DNA from: Bacteroides caecimuris
GTDB taxonomy: Bacteria; Bacteroidota; Bacteroidia; Bacteroidales; Bacteroidaceae
Length of the DNA: 64,000 nt
Assembly (NCBI RefSeq): GCF_001688725.2
Contig: NZ_CP015401.2
Location: 3,914,001 to 3,978,000 of the forward strand
Direction of reading: 5' to 3'
The position numbers were made by a program, and so were the translations under genes. The notes beneath the pieces were generated by a model. The model was not told where the DNA came from, did no database searches, and saw only the letters and a program-made list of their open reading frames with translations. The first letter of the stretch is position 1. Every line of letters begins with the position of its first letter. Of the stretch, positions 27,163-35,436 are shown one piece after another.

Positions 27163-27936
27163 TCATTTTACAAATTCAACTTCAGCAAACAAAGCCCTGT
27201 GGTCAGAAACTTCCGGATTAGATAAAACTTTAAACGACTTCACTTGCCACTTATTCTGTGGAAGTCCGAATATATAATCAATCTTGATTGTCGGCTGATC
27301 TGCCGGATAGGTGAATGTATCATCGCAGATTCTCTGCCAATTCTTCATGACTTCACAAATCACATTAGAGTCGGTCCGGGCATTAAAATCTCCCCCCAGC
27401 AGTGTCGGGGTATCTCCCGTACCAATCCGTTCATTAATCTGTTCGGCCATTGCACTCCTTATCAGGTCCGTCGAATGATCCAGGTGAGTCGTTCCTATCC
27501 TGATTACGTCTGAAGTTCCCGGTTCCTGAATATCTACATATAATAGCGTCCGGGGTTCTTTGGCCCCGTCTATCCCTTCAAAAGTTTTGTTATTGATATA
27601 AACAAAAGGATATTTTGAAAGGATAGCTACTCCATATTCTCCACCACCAGTATCCATCGCTTTCCCGAATACGGAAAACAATCCCAACTCCGCAGCCAGT
27701 TGAGTGGTGAAATCCTGATTTTTGTTCCTTTTTGTGTTGTAATCTATCTCTTGCAACATTACAACATCCGGATTGTATTTCCTGATAAATGCAGCATACT
27801 CCTTCACCGAGTAACCGGTCATTTCCCCGGACATCCGGCAATTATAGCTCATTATTTTAAGAGCCTGCGCATACGTACTTTGATACGCAAAAAAGAAAAG
27901 GCATACCCATACAATGGGCTTTAAAAGTGCTTTCAT
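27163..27936 (-). CDS. Secreted endonuclease/exonuclease/phosphatase-fold enzyme, second copy in the PUL
   Basis: The 257-residue protein has a cleavable signal peptide (to about residue 24, ...YAQA). The EEP signatures follow: MSYNCRM, VVMLQEIDYNTKR (metal Glu), GTTHLDH, LLGGDFNARTDSN and a final VSDHRALFAEV (Asp-His). This fold includes DNase I-like nucleases and phospholipid or sugar phosphodiesterases such as sphingomyelinases. Being secreted and part of a PUL, a phosphodiesterase on a glycan or glycolipid is more likely than a DNase (inference). A paralogue lies in the susC operon (37622-38413). Confidence 0.88.
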   Translation of the reverse strand: MKALLKPIVWVCLFFFAYQSTYAQALKIMSYNCRMSGEMTGYSVKEYAAFIRKYNPDVVMLQEIDYNTKRNKNQDFTTQLAAELGLFSVFGKAMDTGGGEYGVAILSKYPFVYINNKTFEGIDGAKEPRTLLYVDIQEPGTSDVIRIGTTHLDHSTDLIRSAMAEQINERIGTGDTPTLLGGDFNARTDSNVICEVMKNWQRICDDTFTYPADQPTIKIDYIFGLPQNKWQVKSFKVLSNPEVSDHRALFAEVEFVK

Positions 27937-27967
27937 AAATTTGTTTTTGTTATTAGATTAAGTTTAC

Positions 27968-28924
27968 TTATTCAACGGTATATGTATATTCTGATATTTT
28001 TTTAAAGCTAACCGGTGTTATGGATTGCATCACCTCCAACACATAGTTCAAATCGTTCCCTTTACAAACGAAGTCGTACGTAAACGAAGCAATCTTTTCG
28101 TTTTTAACTGTAATCTCTATATCAAAATGACGCGAGAGTGTTGTAAGCACCTCTTTCAATGATGCATTTCTGAAAATAAGCCGGTTACTCTTCCAACTCG
28201 AAGCATCATCGTGATATCTATCAGTTTTTATTTTTATTACATTACTCCTTTTTTCATAAACTGCAGTTTGTCCGGGAAGCATTTGCTGCATAGGCCTGCG
28301 GCTTTGCACATGCCCGATATTTATACTTCCTTCGTCGAGTGTAGTTTTGATTACCTTATCCGAAGCGTATGCTTTTACATTGAAACACGTTCCCGTCACT
28401 TGTATTTTCACATTCTCGGCAAGTACCTGAAAAGGGGATTTCTTGTTTTCTGCTATCTCAAAATAAGCCTCTCCTTCCAGCGTAACATTCCTGTTGTATC
28501 TTGCAAACTGTTCCGGATAGGTCAATTTAGAATCGGCATTTAACCACACCCGGCTACCATCAGGAAGTAATACGAGTAGCTTCTCCCCCCTTACAGCACA
28601 GACCTCCCGATAAACAAGGTTTGCCTCATTATGACTTTGATAGAAATTATATCCCACACCTATCACTAGCAAAACAATTGCACAGGCTACCGTCCACTTA
28701 AAGAACAATGGCATCCTTATTCTCCTGTTCTTTCGTTTTTCTTCCCGCATCACGGCTTCCTGAATATTCTTATAAATGCGATATTCATCAAAAGGAGGCA
28801 ATTCTCTGTCGCCCAATTCGAGCTGTTTGCCTTCTATTATCCTCTGAATGTCGTCATCCATATATTTCCCGATGCCGTCAACTACTTCAAAGTCCTGATT
28901 TATATGTTTCTTTTTTGATTTCAT
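27968..28924 (-). CDS. FecR-family anti-sigma factor
   Basis: The 318-residue protein has a cytoplasmic N-terminal part (about residues 1-75), one membrane helix (WTVACAIVLLVIGVGYNFY, about 76-94), a periplasmic FecR domain (GEKLLVLLPDGSRVWLNADS, about 115-134 onward) and a C-terminal STN-binding-type domain (FDIEITVKNEKIASFTYDF). It holds the ECF sigma factor inactive until signalled by the STN domain of the cognate SusC. It lies 108 bp downstream of the sigma gene and starts its own transcript from a promoter block shared with susC. Confidence 0.93.
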   Translation of the reverse strand: MKSKKKHINQDFEVVDGIGKYMDDDIQRIIEGKQLELGDRELPPFDEYRIYKNIQEAVMREEKRKNRRIRMPLFFKWTVACAIVLLVIGVGYNFYQSHNEANLVYREVCAVRGEKLLVLLPDGSRVWLNADSKLTYPEQFARYNRNVTLEGEAYFEIAENKKSPFQVLAENVKIQVTGTCFNVKAYASDKVIKTTLDEGSINIGHVQSRRPMQQMLPGQTAVYEKRSNVIKIKTDRYHDDASSWKSNRLIFRNASLKEVLTTLSRHFDIEITVKNEKIASFTYDFVCKGNDLNYVLEVMQSITPVSFKKISEYTYTVE

Positions 28925-28926
28925 AT

Positions 28927-28969
28927 TTCAATATCTATTAGTAATACACACTGTTACAAAAAAGTATTA
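28927..28969 (-). promoter_or_regulatory. Promoter-like block of fecR shared with susC
   Basis: Read on the minus strand, TAATACTTTTTT and GTGTATTAC-TAATAGATATTGAA also occur in the same order and spacing upstream of susC (43631-43675). The block lies just before the fecR start. Confidence 0.6.
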
Positions 28970-29032
28970 TACAGACTACGTTAAACCGTGTTAATTCAAA
29001 AGAACGTTCCATATCAGCAAAAAGTGATAAAA

Positions 29033-29623
29033 CTACATCATACAATAAAGCAACAATAGGCTAAGCTCTCCCACTGTCGCGCGAATCTGCTTCAAAGATT
29101 GGCTATATTGAAATTTAATTGTATTGATCGAAAGATTAAGTTTATCGGCTATTTCCTGATTGGAGTATTTTCCCGAAACTTTCATTTCAAAAACCTTGCG
29201 GCGTTGCGGCGAAAGTTGCTCAAGAGCTTGCTGTATGATGTTCATTTGTTCTTGTTTAAGGTTTTCGTTTTGAGAATTGTCTTCCAATTCCAAAACCATT
29301 GAAAGGCAATCCTCAAGTAAATAGATATTTTTCTTTGAGTCTCTCAACGTATTGAGCAGATCGTTCTTCAACATCGTAAAAAGGTATCTGTTTATGGGTT
29401 TTGTTTCGTCGATCTCTTCTTTTTTCAGCCAGAGTTTTAAGAATAAGTTCTGCACAGCATCTTCAGCCAATTCCTTATTCAGCAAATATTTAAATGCCAA
29501 AGAAAAGGTCTGCGCCGCATACGTCTTGTATACAATACTAAATGCCAGCTGGTTCCCCTCTTTCAGAGCCTTAACCAAAGCTTGGGCTTCATCCTGTGAG
29601 TATTTCTGGGACATCTTAATCAT
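29033..29623 (-). CDS. ECF-type RNA polymerase sigma factor of the PUL
   Basis: The 196-residue protein has sigma region 2 (ELAEDAVQNLFLKLWLKKEE, about residues 53-72) and region 4 (LSPQRRKVFEMKVSGKYSNQ and IADKLNLSINTIKFQYSQSL, about 135-175). It directs RNA polymerase to PUL promoters when released by FecR. The start is uncertain between ATGs at 29621-29623 and 29612-29614. It is divergent to nothing: 109 bp separate it from the preceding GH89 gene on the same strand, with a TATATTTG -7-like box (complement of 29669-29676). Confidence 0.94.
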   Translation of the reverse strand: MIKMSQKYSQDEAQALVKALKEGNQLAFSIVYKTYAAQTFSLAFKYLLNKELAEDAVQNLFLKLWLKKEEIDETKPINRYLFTMLKNDLLNTLRDSKKNIYLLEDCLSMVLELEDNSQNENLKQEQMNIIQQALEQLSPQRRKVFEMKVSGKYSNQEIADKLNLSINTIKFQYSQSLKQIRATVGELSLLLLYCMM

Positions 29624-29732
29624 TTTAAATATGAAAATAAAAAGCTTATTATATCAAGTCCTTACTTTCAAATATATTAATTCTTTCTGATATAGCATGA
29701 TTCGCGAGCAACAAATGAAACAGGCCTCTTAT

Positions 29733-31916
29733 TTATTTCACCAGTCTTTGATATTTGCTGAATAAAAAGGTGGAGAATGATAATAATCCGTCAGTTGTTG
29801 AATGAACATCTTTTCGAGTATCCTTCCGATCAGTTGCATTTACCCAACTTTCTTCTATTTCTTTTAATTCATCTTCAAGTTGCTTCTGATCCACCTCTAC
29901 ACCTTCCCCGACCGCTTTGATGAATGTATTGATATACACCTCCCAGCGCTTTGCATAATAATCACTTATCAGTCCTGCCCACGAACGACTAGCATAATCG
30001 TTCAGGCTTCCACCCCAAGTAGTAATCAAGTTGCGAGCATTCTTTTCATAATAGTCTTTCAACTGGGGAGAATCTCCCATCTTCCGCGCATCATCAATCC
30101 ATTTATCCAGCGAACAGTAAGGATGAAAGGCATTCAGCTTATCCAAATCATTCAATATCTCCTTCATTTTTTCGCCGCAAGCTTTCAAAGCCTGATAATC
30201 TTTGGCTTCAACCATCCTGTCAAACTCCATTTTCACATCAAGAAAGTAGTTTCCAAGCACCTGTCTGCCTACAGTAATCAAATCCAGGCGAAAAGCATCT
30301 CTCCGGTCAGAAGGTGCCTCATTCAGTTTTCTCCAGACCTCTAGTAGTTCAACATTGCTATACACATTACTTGTCCGTTTTTCACTGTTCTTATTCAATG
30401 CAGGGCGATACCCGGGTAAAGTACCCAATGTGCGCGGCACCTGTACATAAATGTCATTGAATAATCGTTTCCAAGCATCGCGCACAGACAGCGACACACA
30501 TCCCACATGTCTGTCAGCCAGACATTCAATCCATTTATTATCACCTACATTCAGGTTCCATGCTTTCTCAAGAATGTATTCGTAGGGAAATTGCATCACA
30601 TCCAATCCTTCCAGCGTAGAGCCGATTCCTTTAAGATTGCCTCCACCGTTAATGAGAGCATTCTCAAGTCGCGCGCCACTTTCTTTGACGTTACCTGTCA
30701 AAGTTGTGTTTCCCCCGAAATTGCCCAGATAACACCAAATATAGGGCTGATTATGAAAATGCTCTGTTCTTTTCCATAATTCAACATTTTCACAATGATA
30801 ATCAAGTAATATCATTTTATTCTGTGGCACTCCTGTCAGCAAAGCCTTCATTCGCTCGGAAGTCCATTTATCTTTATCAAAATAAAACATCCACGTCATT
30901 TGCATCCATTGGGCTTTGGGATCGGCAGCCGTCAATGTAGCGTACATATCCGATGCTATCTTCCGCAAATATTCGGGTTCGAAACTGGGCGGGTCAACCT
31001 CGTTGAAAGGATCTAAACCATAAATATGATCGGTTCCGAAAAGTTTTTTTTGTTCATCAAGAAATAGCTTCTGAATTTTCGCAAACAAAGCATCGTTAGG
31101 GTTCAGAAAATTACAACGGTATGCATCAGCAAAGCCGGCCCATTTGCCCAAATGTTGAATATCGGCCTCGGGATAGATCCGTTTTAAATCGGCAGGTACA
31201 TGTCCGGCAAAGGCTGGTAATACGGGCTTCATATTCAGTTCACGCTCACGTGCGAGTATTTTTTTCTGCAAGCTTACCTGGTGTTCCAGCCATTCCATTG
31301 GCAACGGACCGTTCCAGCGATCTATGTTAGCCATCCGATGCCAGGGCAGATACGGCGGTCCCGTGAAGTAAGAGCGTATTTCGATGTCCGACATTCCCAT
31401 TTTCGACCAAACTTTATACCACACAGCTTCTTGTCCGGTAATGGCCAAAGGCATATTTATACCATTAAGGGCCATCCAGTCAATAAAGCGCTCCCATTCT
31501 TTCCATTGCCACCAAGGCATCGTGTAACCATACGTGCAGTAATTCAGGAAAAAACGAGTATCCACTCGCGCTTCCGAAACCACCTTCTCACCAACCATCG
31601 GCAATTCTTCAGGAATTTCAACGGCTATATCCGCATACCATGACACTGTAGTGAGACAGTAATATTTCAAGTAATGGTTCAGTCCCATCGCCATTGAATT
31701 GGCGTTGTTTCCACTGATTACAATTTTATCTTTTACGGACTCTATCGTAAAGCAGTCTTTCTCTCCTTTCAACTTTTGAAACTGAAAACTCTCGATGTAT
31801 GATGGAAGCAAACGTTTCAATAATGCTTCCGCAACAGCTACGTCTTTGTCTTTAGCCTGAAGAACCAACGACATAAACAACATAACCAGACACGTGTATA
31901 CACTTTTTCTTTTCAT
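29733..31916 (-). CDS. GH89 alpha-N-acetylglucosaminidase, divergent copy
   Basis: The 727-residue protein has a signal peptide (to about residue 21) and the NAGLU N-terminal, catalytic and C-terminal helical domains. The proton donor is Glu306 in DPFNEVDPPS. The expected nucleophile is Glu436 in GSTLEGLDV. GH89 removes terminal alpha-linked N-acetylglucosamine. The stretch after the nucleophile reads LDVMQFPYEYILEKAW, whereas the second copy here has the more usual ESNEVVYELLADMGW, so the substrate pocket may differ. It is the last gene of the susC operon, 6 bp after the DUF5009 gene. Confidence 0.92.
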   Translation of the reverse strand: MKRKSVYTCLVMLFMSLVLQAKDKDVAVAEALLKRLLPSYIESFQFQKLKGEKDCFTIESVKDKIVISGNNANSMAMGLNHYLKYYCLTTVSWYADIAVEIPEELPMVGEKVVSEARVDTRFFLNYCTYGYTMPWWQWKEWERFIDWMALNGINMPLAITGQEAVWYKVWSKMGMSDIEIRSYFTGPPYLPWHRMANIDRWNGPLPMEWLEHQVSLQKKILARERELNMKPVLPAFAGHVPADLKRIYPEADIQHLGKWAGFADAYRCNFLNPNDALFAKIQKLFLDEQKKLFGTDHIYGLDPFNEVDPPSFEPEYLRKIASDMYATLTAADPKAQWMQMTWMFYFDKDKWTSERMKALLTGVPQNKMILLDYHCENVELWKRTEHFHNQPYIWCYLGNFGGNTTLTGNVKESGARLENALINGGGNLKGIGSTLEGLDVMQFPYEYILEKAWNLNVGDNKWIECLADRHVGCVSLSVRDAWKRLFNDIYVQVPRTLGTLPGYRPALNKNSEKRTSNVYSNVELLEVWRKLNEAPSDRRDAFRLDLITVGRQVLGNYFLDVKMEFDRMVEAKDYQALKACGEKMKEILNDLDKLNAFHPYCSLDKWIDDARKMGDSPQLKDYYEKNARNLITTWGGSLNDYASRSWAGLISDYYAKRWEVYINTFIKAVGEGVEVDQKQLEDELKEIEESWVNATDRKDTRKDVHSTTDGLLSFSTFLFSKYQRLVK

Positions 31917-31922
31917 TCTGAT

Positions 31923-33008
31923 TTATAATTTTATATAGATTTTTCTTTTTAACAAAACATACCCCAACAGCCCATTGAACAACAGGAAAAATACACCGTA
32001 CATAAATGAACCGAAGTAATTTCCGAATAACGGGTTAAGCAAATTACTGAACACAGCCGTATGGATATGCCAATGCACAAGCAATCCTCCGGCTATGCAG
32101 CTAAACACATAAATTACAAGCGGATTCGCTCCAAATGCTTTGAAAAACGAAAACCACTTTTTATTCTGCTTTACATCAATGATATAAAGCAGCAATGCCA
32201 ATGACAATGCCGCAATCCCACAAGTGAGCAAAACGAACGAAGGAGACCACAAACGTTTGTTCAAAGGACAGGCATAGCTTAACAAATAGCCGACAAACAA
32301 CAGCGTGGTACCTATAAGAAATAGATTCAGCATCCGGCGGTCATTGTCTTTAATGTCAATGATTATCTTTCCGCAAACAAAACCGATCATCACTTGAGAC
32401 ACAGCGGGAATCGTACTAAGTATCCCCTCGGGATCGACAAACTGGCGGCCCTGAAGATACATGTGGTTAGATCCTAAAATAGCCGAATCAATCATCCCGA
32501 CGATATTATCCGCACTCTTTTCAAATCCGTTTCCAAATAACTGAAAAATAAAGTAGACAACCAGCAAGATAATAGCTAATGGCATAAACCTCTTATGCGG
32601 TATTGTTACAGCCAACAAGGCTGTAATACCATAACAAATCCCAAGCCGTTGCATAACTCCCATCAACCGGAGCTGACTCAAATCAAAATAGTTACCACTA
32701 TCGATTGATGTAATGAACCACTCCATAACCAGACCTATAAATATTAATAAGAGACTTCTTTTTATGATTTTCGCAATGGCCGGTCGACACTGGAAGTTAT
32801 ACTTACACAAGGAAATGTAGGTCGAAATCCCCATCAGGAACATAAACATCGGAAAGACCAGATCGGCCGGCGAAAAGCCATCCCACTTGGCATGTGCAAA
32901 CACAGCATAGTTATAGCCACACTTTCCTGTGTTGTTGACCAAGATCATCCCGGCAACAGTAATACCCCGAAGTACATCAAGCGAAAGTAACCGTTTGTTC
33001 GGATTCAT
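31923..33008 (-). CDS. HGSNAT-like membrane acetyltransferase (DUF5009)
   Basis: The 361-residue protein has about ten membrane segments. It opens with RLLSLDVLRGITVAGMILVN, the family motif shared with human heparan-alpha-glucosaminide N-acetyltransferase, and keeps the FDLSQLRLMGVMQRLGICY and ANPLVIYVFS regions. Human HGSNAT transfers acetyl groups across the lysosomal membrane to terminal alpha-glucosamine, making a substrate for NAGLU (GH89). Here it sits between two GH89 genes, so acetylation of alpha-glucosaminyl ends in the periplasm is a direct hypothesis. Activity in bacteria is inference. Confidence 0.85.
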   Translation of the reverse strand: MNPNKRLLSLDVLRGITVAGMILVNNTGKCGYNYAVFAHAKWDGFSPADLVFPMFMFLMGISTYISLCKYNFQCRPAIAKIIKRSLLLIFIGLVMEWFITSIDSGNYFDLSQLRLMGVMQRLGICYGITALLAVTIPHKRFMPLAIILLVVYFIFQLFGNGFEKSADNIVGMIDSAILGSNHMYLQGRQFVDPEGILSTIPAVSQVMIGFVCGKIIIDIKDNDRRMLNLFLIGTTLLFVGYLLSYACPLNKRLWSPSFVLLTCGIAALSLALLLYIIDVKQNKKWFSFFKAFGANPLVIYVFSCIAGGLLVHWHIHTAVFSNLLNPLFGNYFGSFMYGVFFLLFNGLLGYVLLKRKIYIKL

Positions 33009-33022
33009 AATATTTGATTCTT

Positions 33023-34279
33023 TTAATTACTTATTATATATAAAATAGTCGTTCCGGCAGCTAACACTATCCCTATAAGCGATTCATAAGGTATCAGCTT
33101 CAGACGTTCCTTAAAATTGAGTTCGCATACGCCTCCTGTCGCATAAAAGAACGAACCATGTGGCAAATGGTCAAGAACTGTAGCTCCGGAATTAATCATA
33201 GCCGCTCCCCAAATTGCAGAAATGCCTATAGCCAATATCGTTTCAGCAAACGAAGAAGAAGCCAGTGTCGCTCCGGCTGTTGTCGATGCGGTAGCCGCCG
33301 ACATCAACGCGCCTGATATAGGAGCAATCAATGCATCACTCATATGAGCATGATCCAATCCTGTAAGAATCCAATCTTTCAAAGAAGAGTTCTTTATGAT
33401 ACCGGCAATAGTTCCGGTTCCTATCAACAGAATAGCTACCACAGACATCTTTTGCAGTCCATATTCTATACTGGGAAGAATATTTTTCCATTGTTTCATA
33501 CAGATAGCACCACATAAACCACCTACCGGCAAAGCTATCAAAGGGTCAATATTGATTCCTGCCGCAGGACGTAATGCCAATAAAACAATCGTAACAACAG
33601 GAGCAATCAGACTGGTTCTTAACGAGGGCAGATTTCTCTCTTCCTCTTTATCCTCTGTTTGCATCATCGTTTTTTTGTTTTTTACCGATTGAGGCATTAG
33701 ATGGACAATAACGAAAACAGTGAAAAACAGACCGATCACTGCCGGCAAGATATTGGCAAACATTACAGCCGATAGATCTGCATTAAAATTTCCGGCTGCT
33801 ATAATGGTGTTCGGGTTAGGTGATATGATATTTCCACATTTACCTCCCCCGATCATAGCAATAAGCAATACAGATGGAGACAGGTTTAGACGCTTGCCTA
33901 TCGAAAGAGCCACCGGCGCAACGGTTATCACAGCCACATCAATAAAGACGCCTACCGTACAAAGCAACATCGTTGCGAGTGACAATGCCATAAATACCCG
34001 TTTTTCACCCATTTTGTTTATAATCGCATTGGAGATGACCGTGGTAGCCCCGGTTTGTATTAATATGCCTGACAAGACTCCGGCTGTCAGAATCCGCAAT
34101 ACCGCCGGGGTGACCTCTTTCACCCCTTCGGTCATCACCGTAACAGTCTCATTTAAAGATAGTCCTCCCAACAACCCTCCGACTATCGCTCCGATAATCA
34201 GACTGTATGTCGGAGAAAGCTTTCTTATGATTAACAGTATGGATAATGAAAGCCCGATTAATGCGCCTATCGCTGTCAT
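33023..34279 (-). CDS. GntP-family sugar-acid permease
   Basis: The 418-residue protein has 12 or so membrane segments. GntP-family signatures are seen in IGGGKCGNIISPNPNTIIAA and ISGALMSAATASTTAGATLA, and the C-terminal part ends with DHLPHGSFFYATGGVC. The family brings in gluconate and related acids, including glycerate, with protons. Its gene lies 6 bp after a glycerate kinase gene, which makes glycerate the leading substrate. Its presence in a PUL implies that an organic acid is released from the glycan. Confidence 0.9.
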   Translation of the reverse strand: MTAIGALIGLSLSILLIIRKLSPTYSLIIGAIVGGLLGGLSLNETVTVMTEGVKEVTPAVLRILTAGVLSGILIQTGATTVISNAIINKMGEKRVFMALSLATMLLCTVGVFIDVAVITVAPVALSIGKRLNLSPSVLLIAMIGGGKCGNIISPNPNTIIAAGNFNADLSAVMFANILPAVIGLFFTVFVIVHLMPQSVKNKKTMMQTEDKEEERNLPSLRTSLIAPVVTIVLLALRPAAGINIDPLIALPVGGLCGAICMKQWKNILPSIEYGLQKMSVVAILLIGTGTIAGIIKNSSLKDWILTGLDHAHMSDALIAPISGALMSAATASTTAGATLASSSFAETILAIGISAIWGAAMINSGATVLDHLPHGSFFYATGGVCELNFKERLKLIPYESLIGIVLAAGTTILYIISN

Positions 34280-34285
34280 TGAGTA

Positions 34286-35428
34286 TTATTTAGTAAATTG
34301 TTTTATGATTCTCACCACCTGTCGCACCGTTCTCTCTATATTTTCTTTCGTAAACTCCGGTTGCATCGCCTCTTCAAGTGTTACCGGAAAAGGTTGAATA
34401 GGCAGTACGGCAGTAAACCCCATCCTATTAAGCGCTTCGGTGGCTTCGACCGCTCCCCCCAACGCTATCACCGGAACCTGACATTTCTCACCGACACGTA
34501 AAATTCCGTCCAGCGCCTTTCCCATACCAGTCTGGCGATCCAGTTTCCCCTCTCCGGTCAGTATCAGGTCTGCCTGTCGGACGACCTCCTCGAAACGAAG
34601 CGTTTTCAATATAACTTCTATTCCGGATTGCAATTCTGCATTCAAAAACGGAAGCAAGCCGCCTCCCATTCCTCCAGCTGCTCCAGCACCGGGAAGCTGG
34701 GATATATCCATATTTGTATATTCCTTTATCACCTGTGCATAATGCCGCAACCCATTGTCCAACTCTATCACTTGCAACATAGTTGCCCCTTTTTGGGGAG
34801 CATATACATAGGCCGCACCCTCTTCTCCAAAAAATAGGTTACTAACATCACAGGCAATCGTAAATTTACTTTCCTTCAATGCCGGATTTAATTGGAAAAT
34901 ATCTATTTGATGAACTTTTATCAGATTTTCGCCGACAGGCTCCAACTCATCGTTTCCGCTATCTAAAAAGCGTGCACCTAAAGCCTTCAGCATACCTATT
35001 CCCGCATCATTCGTAGCACTTCCGCCGATCCCGATAATGAATTCCCGACACCCGCGTTTTAATGCGTCAGCAACCATTTCTCCAACTCCATAAGTCGTAG
35101 TCTTCATGGGATTTCTTCGATTTGAATCAATCAATGGCAGACCGCAGGCCGAGGCCATTTCGATAATAGCCATCGCACCATTGTTTACGATACCATACGA
35201 TACTTCAATTGGCTTCATGAATGGATCATGCACCCGACATGACACCGTTTGGGCATGAAGGGCAGAGCATAGAGCTTCTGTAGTCCCTTCGCCGCCATCA
35301 GCTATGGGGAAACGTATAATCTGACAGTCGGGTAATTCCTCCTGAATCGCTTTTTCGGCAGCTTTCGCTATCTCGAAAGAACCGACCGAACCTTTAAACG
35401 AGTCGAATGCCAATACAATCTTTTTCAT
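34286..35428 (-). CDS. Glycerate kinase (GarK/GlxK type)
   Basis: The 380-residue protein starts MKKIVLAFDSFKGSVGSFEI. It has the family segments PIADGGEGTTEAL, GIGGSATNDAGIGMLKALGA and LTGEGKLDRQTGMGKALDGI. It phosphorylates glycerate with ATP (to 2- or 3-phosphoglycerate, depending on the subfamily), feeding lower glycolysis. An ATG four codons earlier (35438-35440) overlaps the GH89 stop; the ATG at 35426-35428 gives the family N-terminus. It lies 8 bp after a GH89 gene and 6 bp before the GntP permease gene. Confidence 0.92.
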   Translation of the reverse strand: MKKIVLAFDSFKGSVGSFEIAKAAEKAIQEELPDCQIIRFPIADGGEGTTEALCSALHAQTVSCRVHDPFMKPIEVSYGIVNNGAMAIIEMASACGLPLIDSNRRNPMKTTTYGVGEMVADALKRGCREFIIGIGGSATNDAGIGMLKALGARFLDSGNDELEPVGENLIKVHQIDIFQLNPALKESKFTIACDVSNLFFGEEGAAYVYAPQKGATMLQVIELDNGLRHYAQVIKEYTNMDISQLPGAGAAGGMGGGLLPFLNAELQSGIEVILKTLRFEEVVRQADLILTGEGKLDRQTGMGKALDGILRVGEKCQVPVIALGGAVEATEALNRMGFTAVLPIQPFPVTLEEAMQPEFTKENIERTVRQVVRIIKQFTK

Positions 35429-35436
35429 AAAAGCTA

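Noticed and set aside
33720..34397. 225-codon plus-strand frame over gntP and glycerate kinase
   Set aside because: Antisense to two recognised genes with no protein-like motifs.
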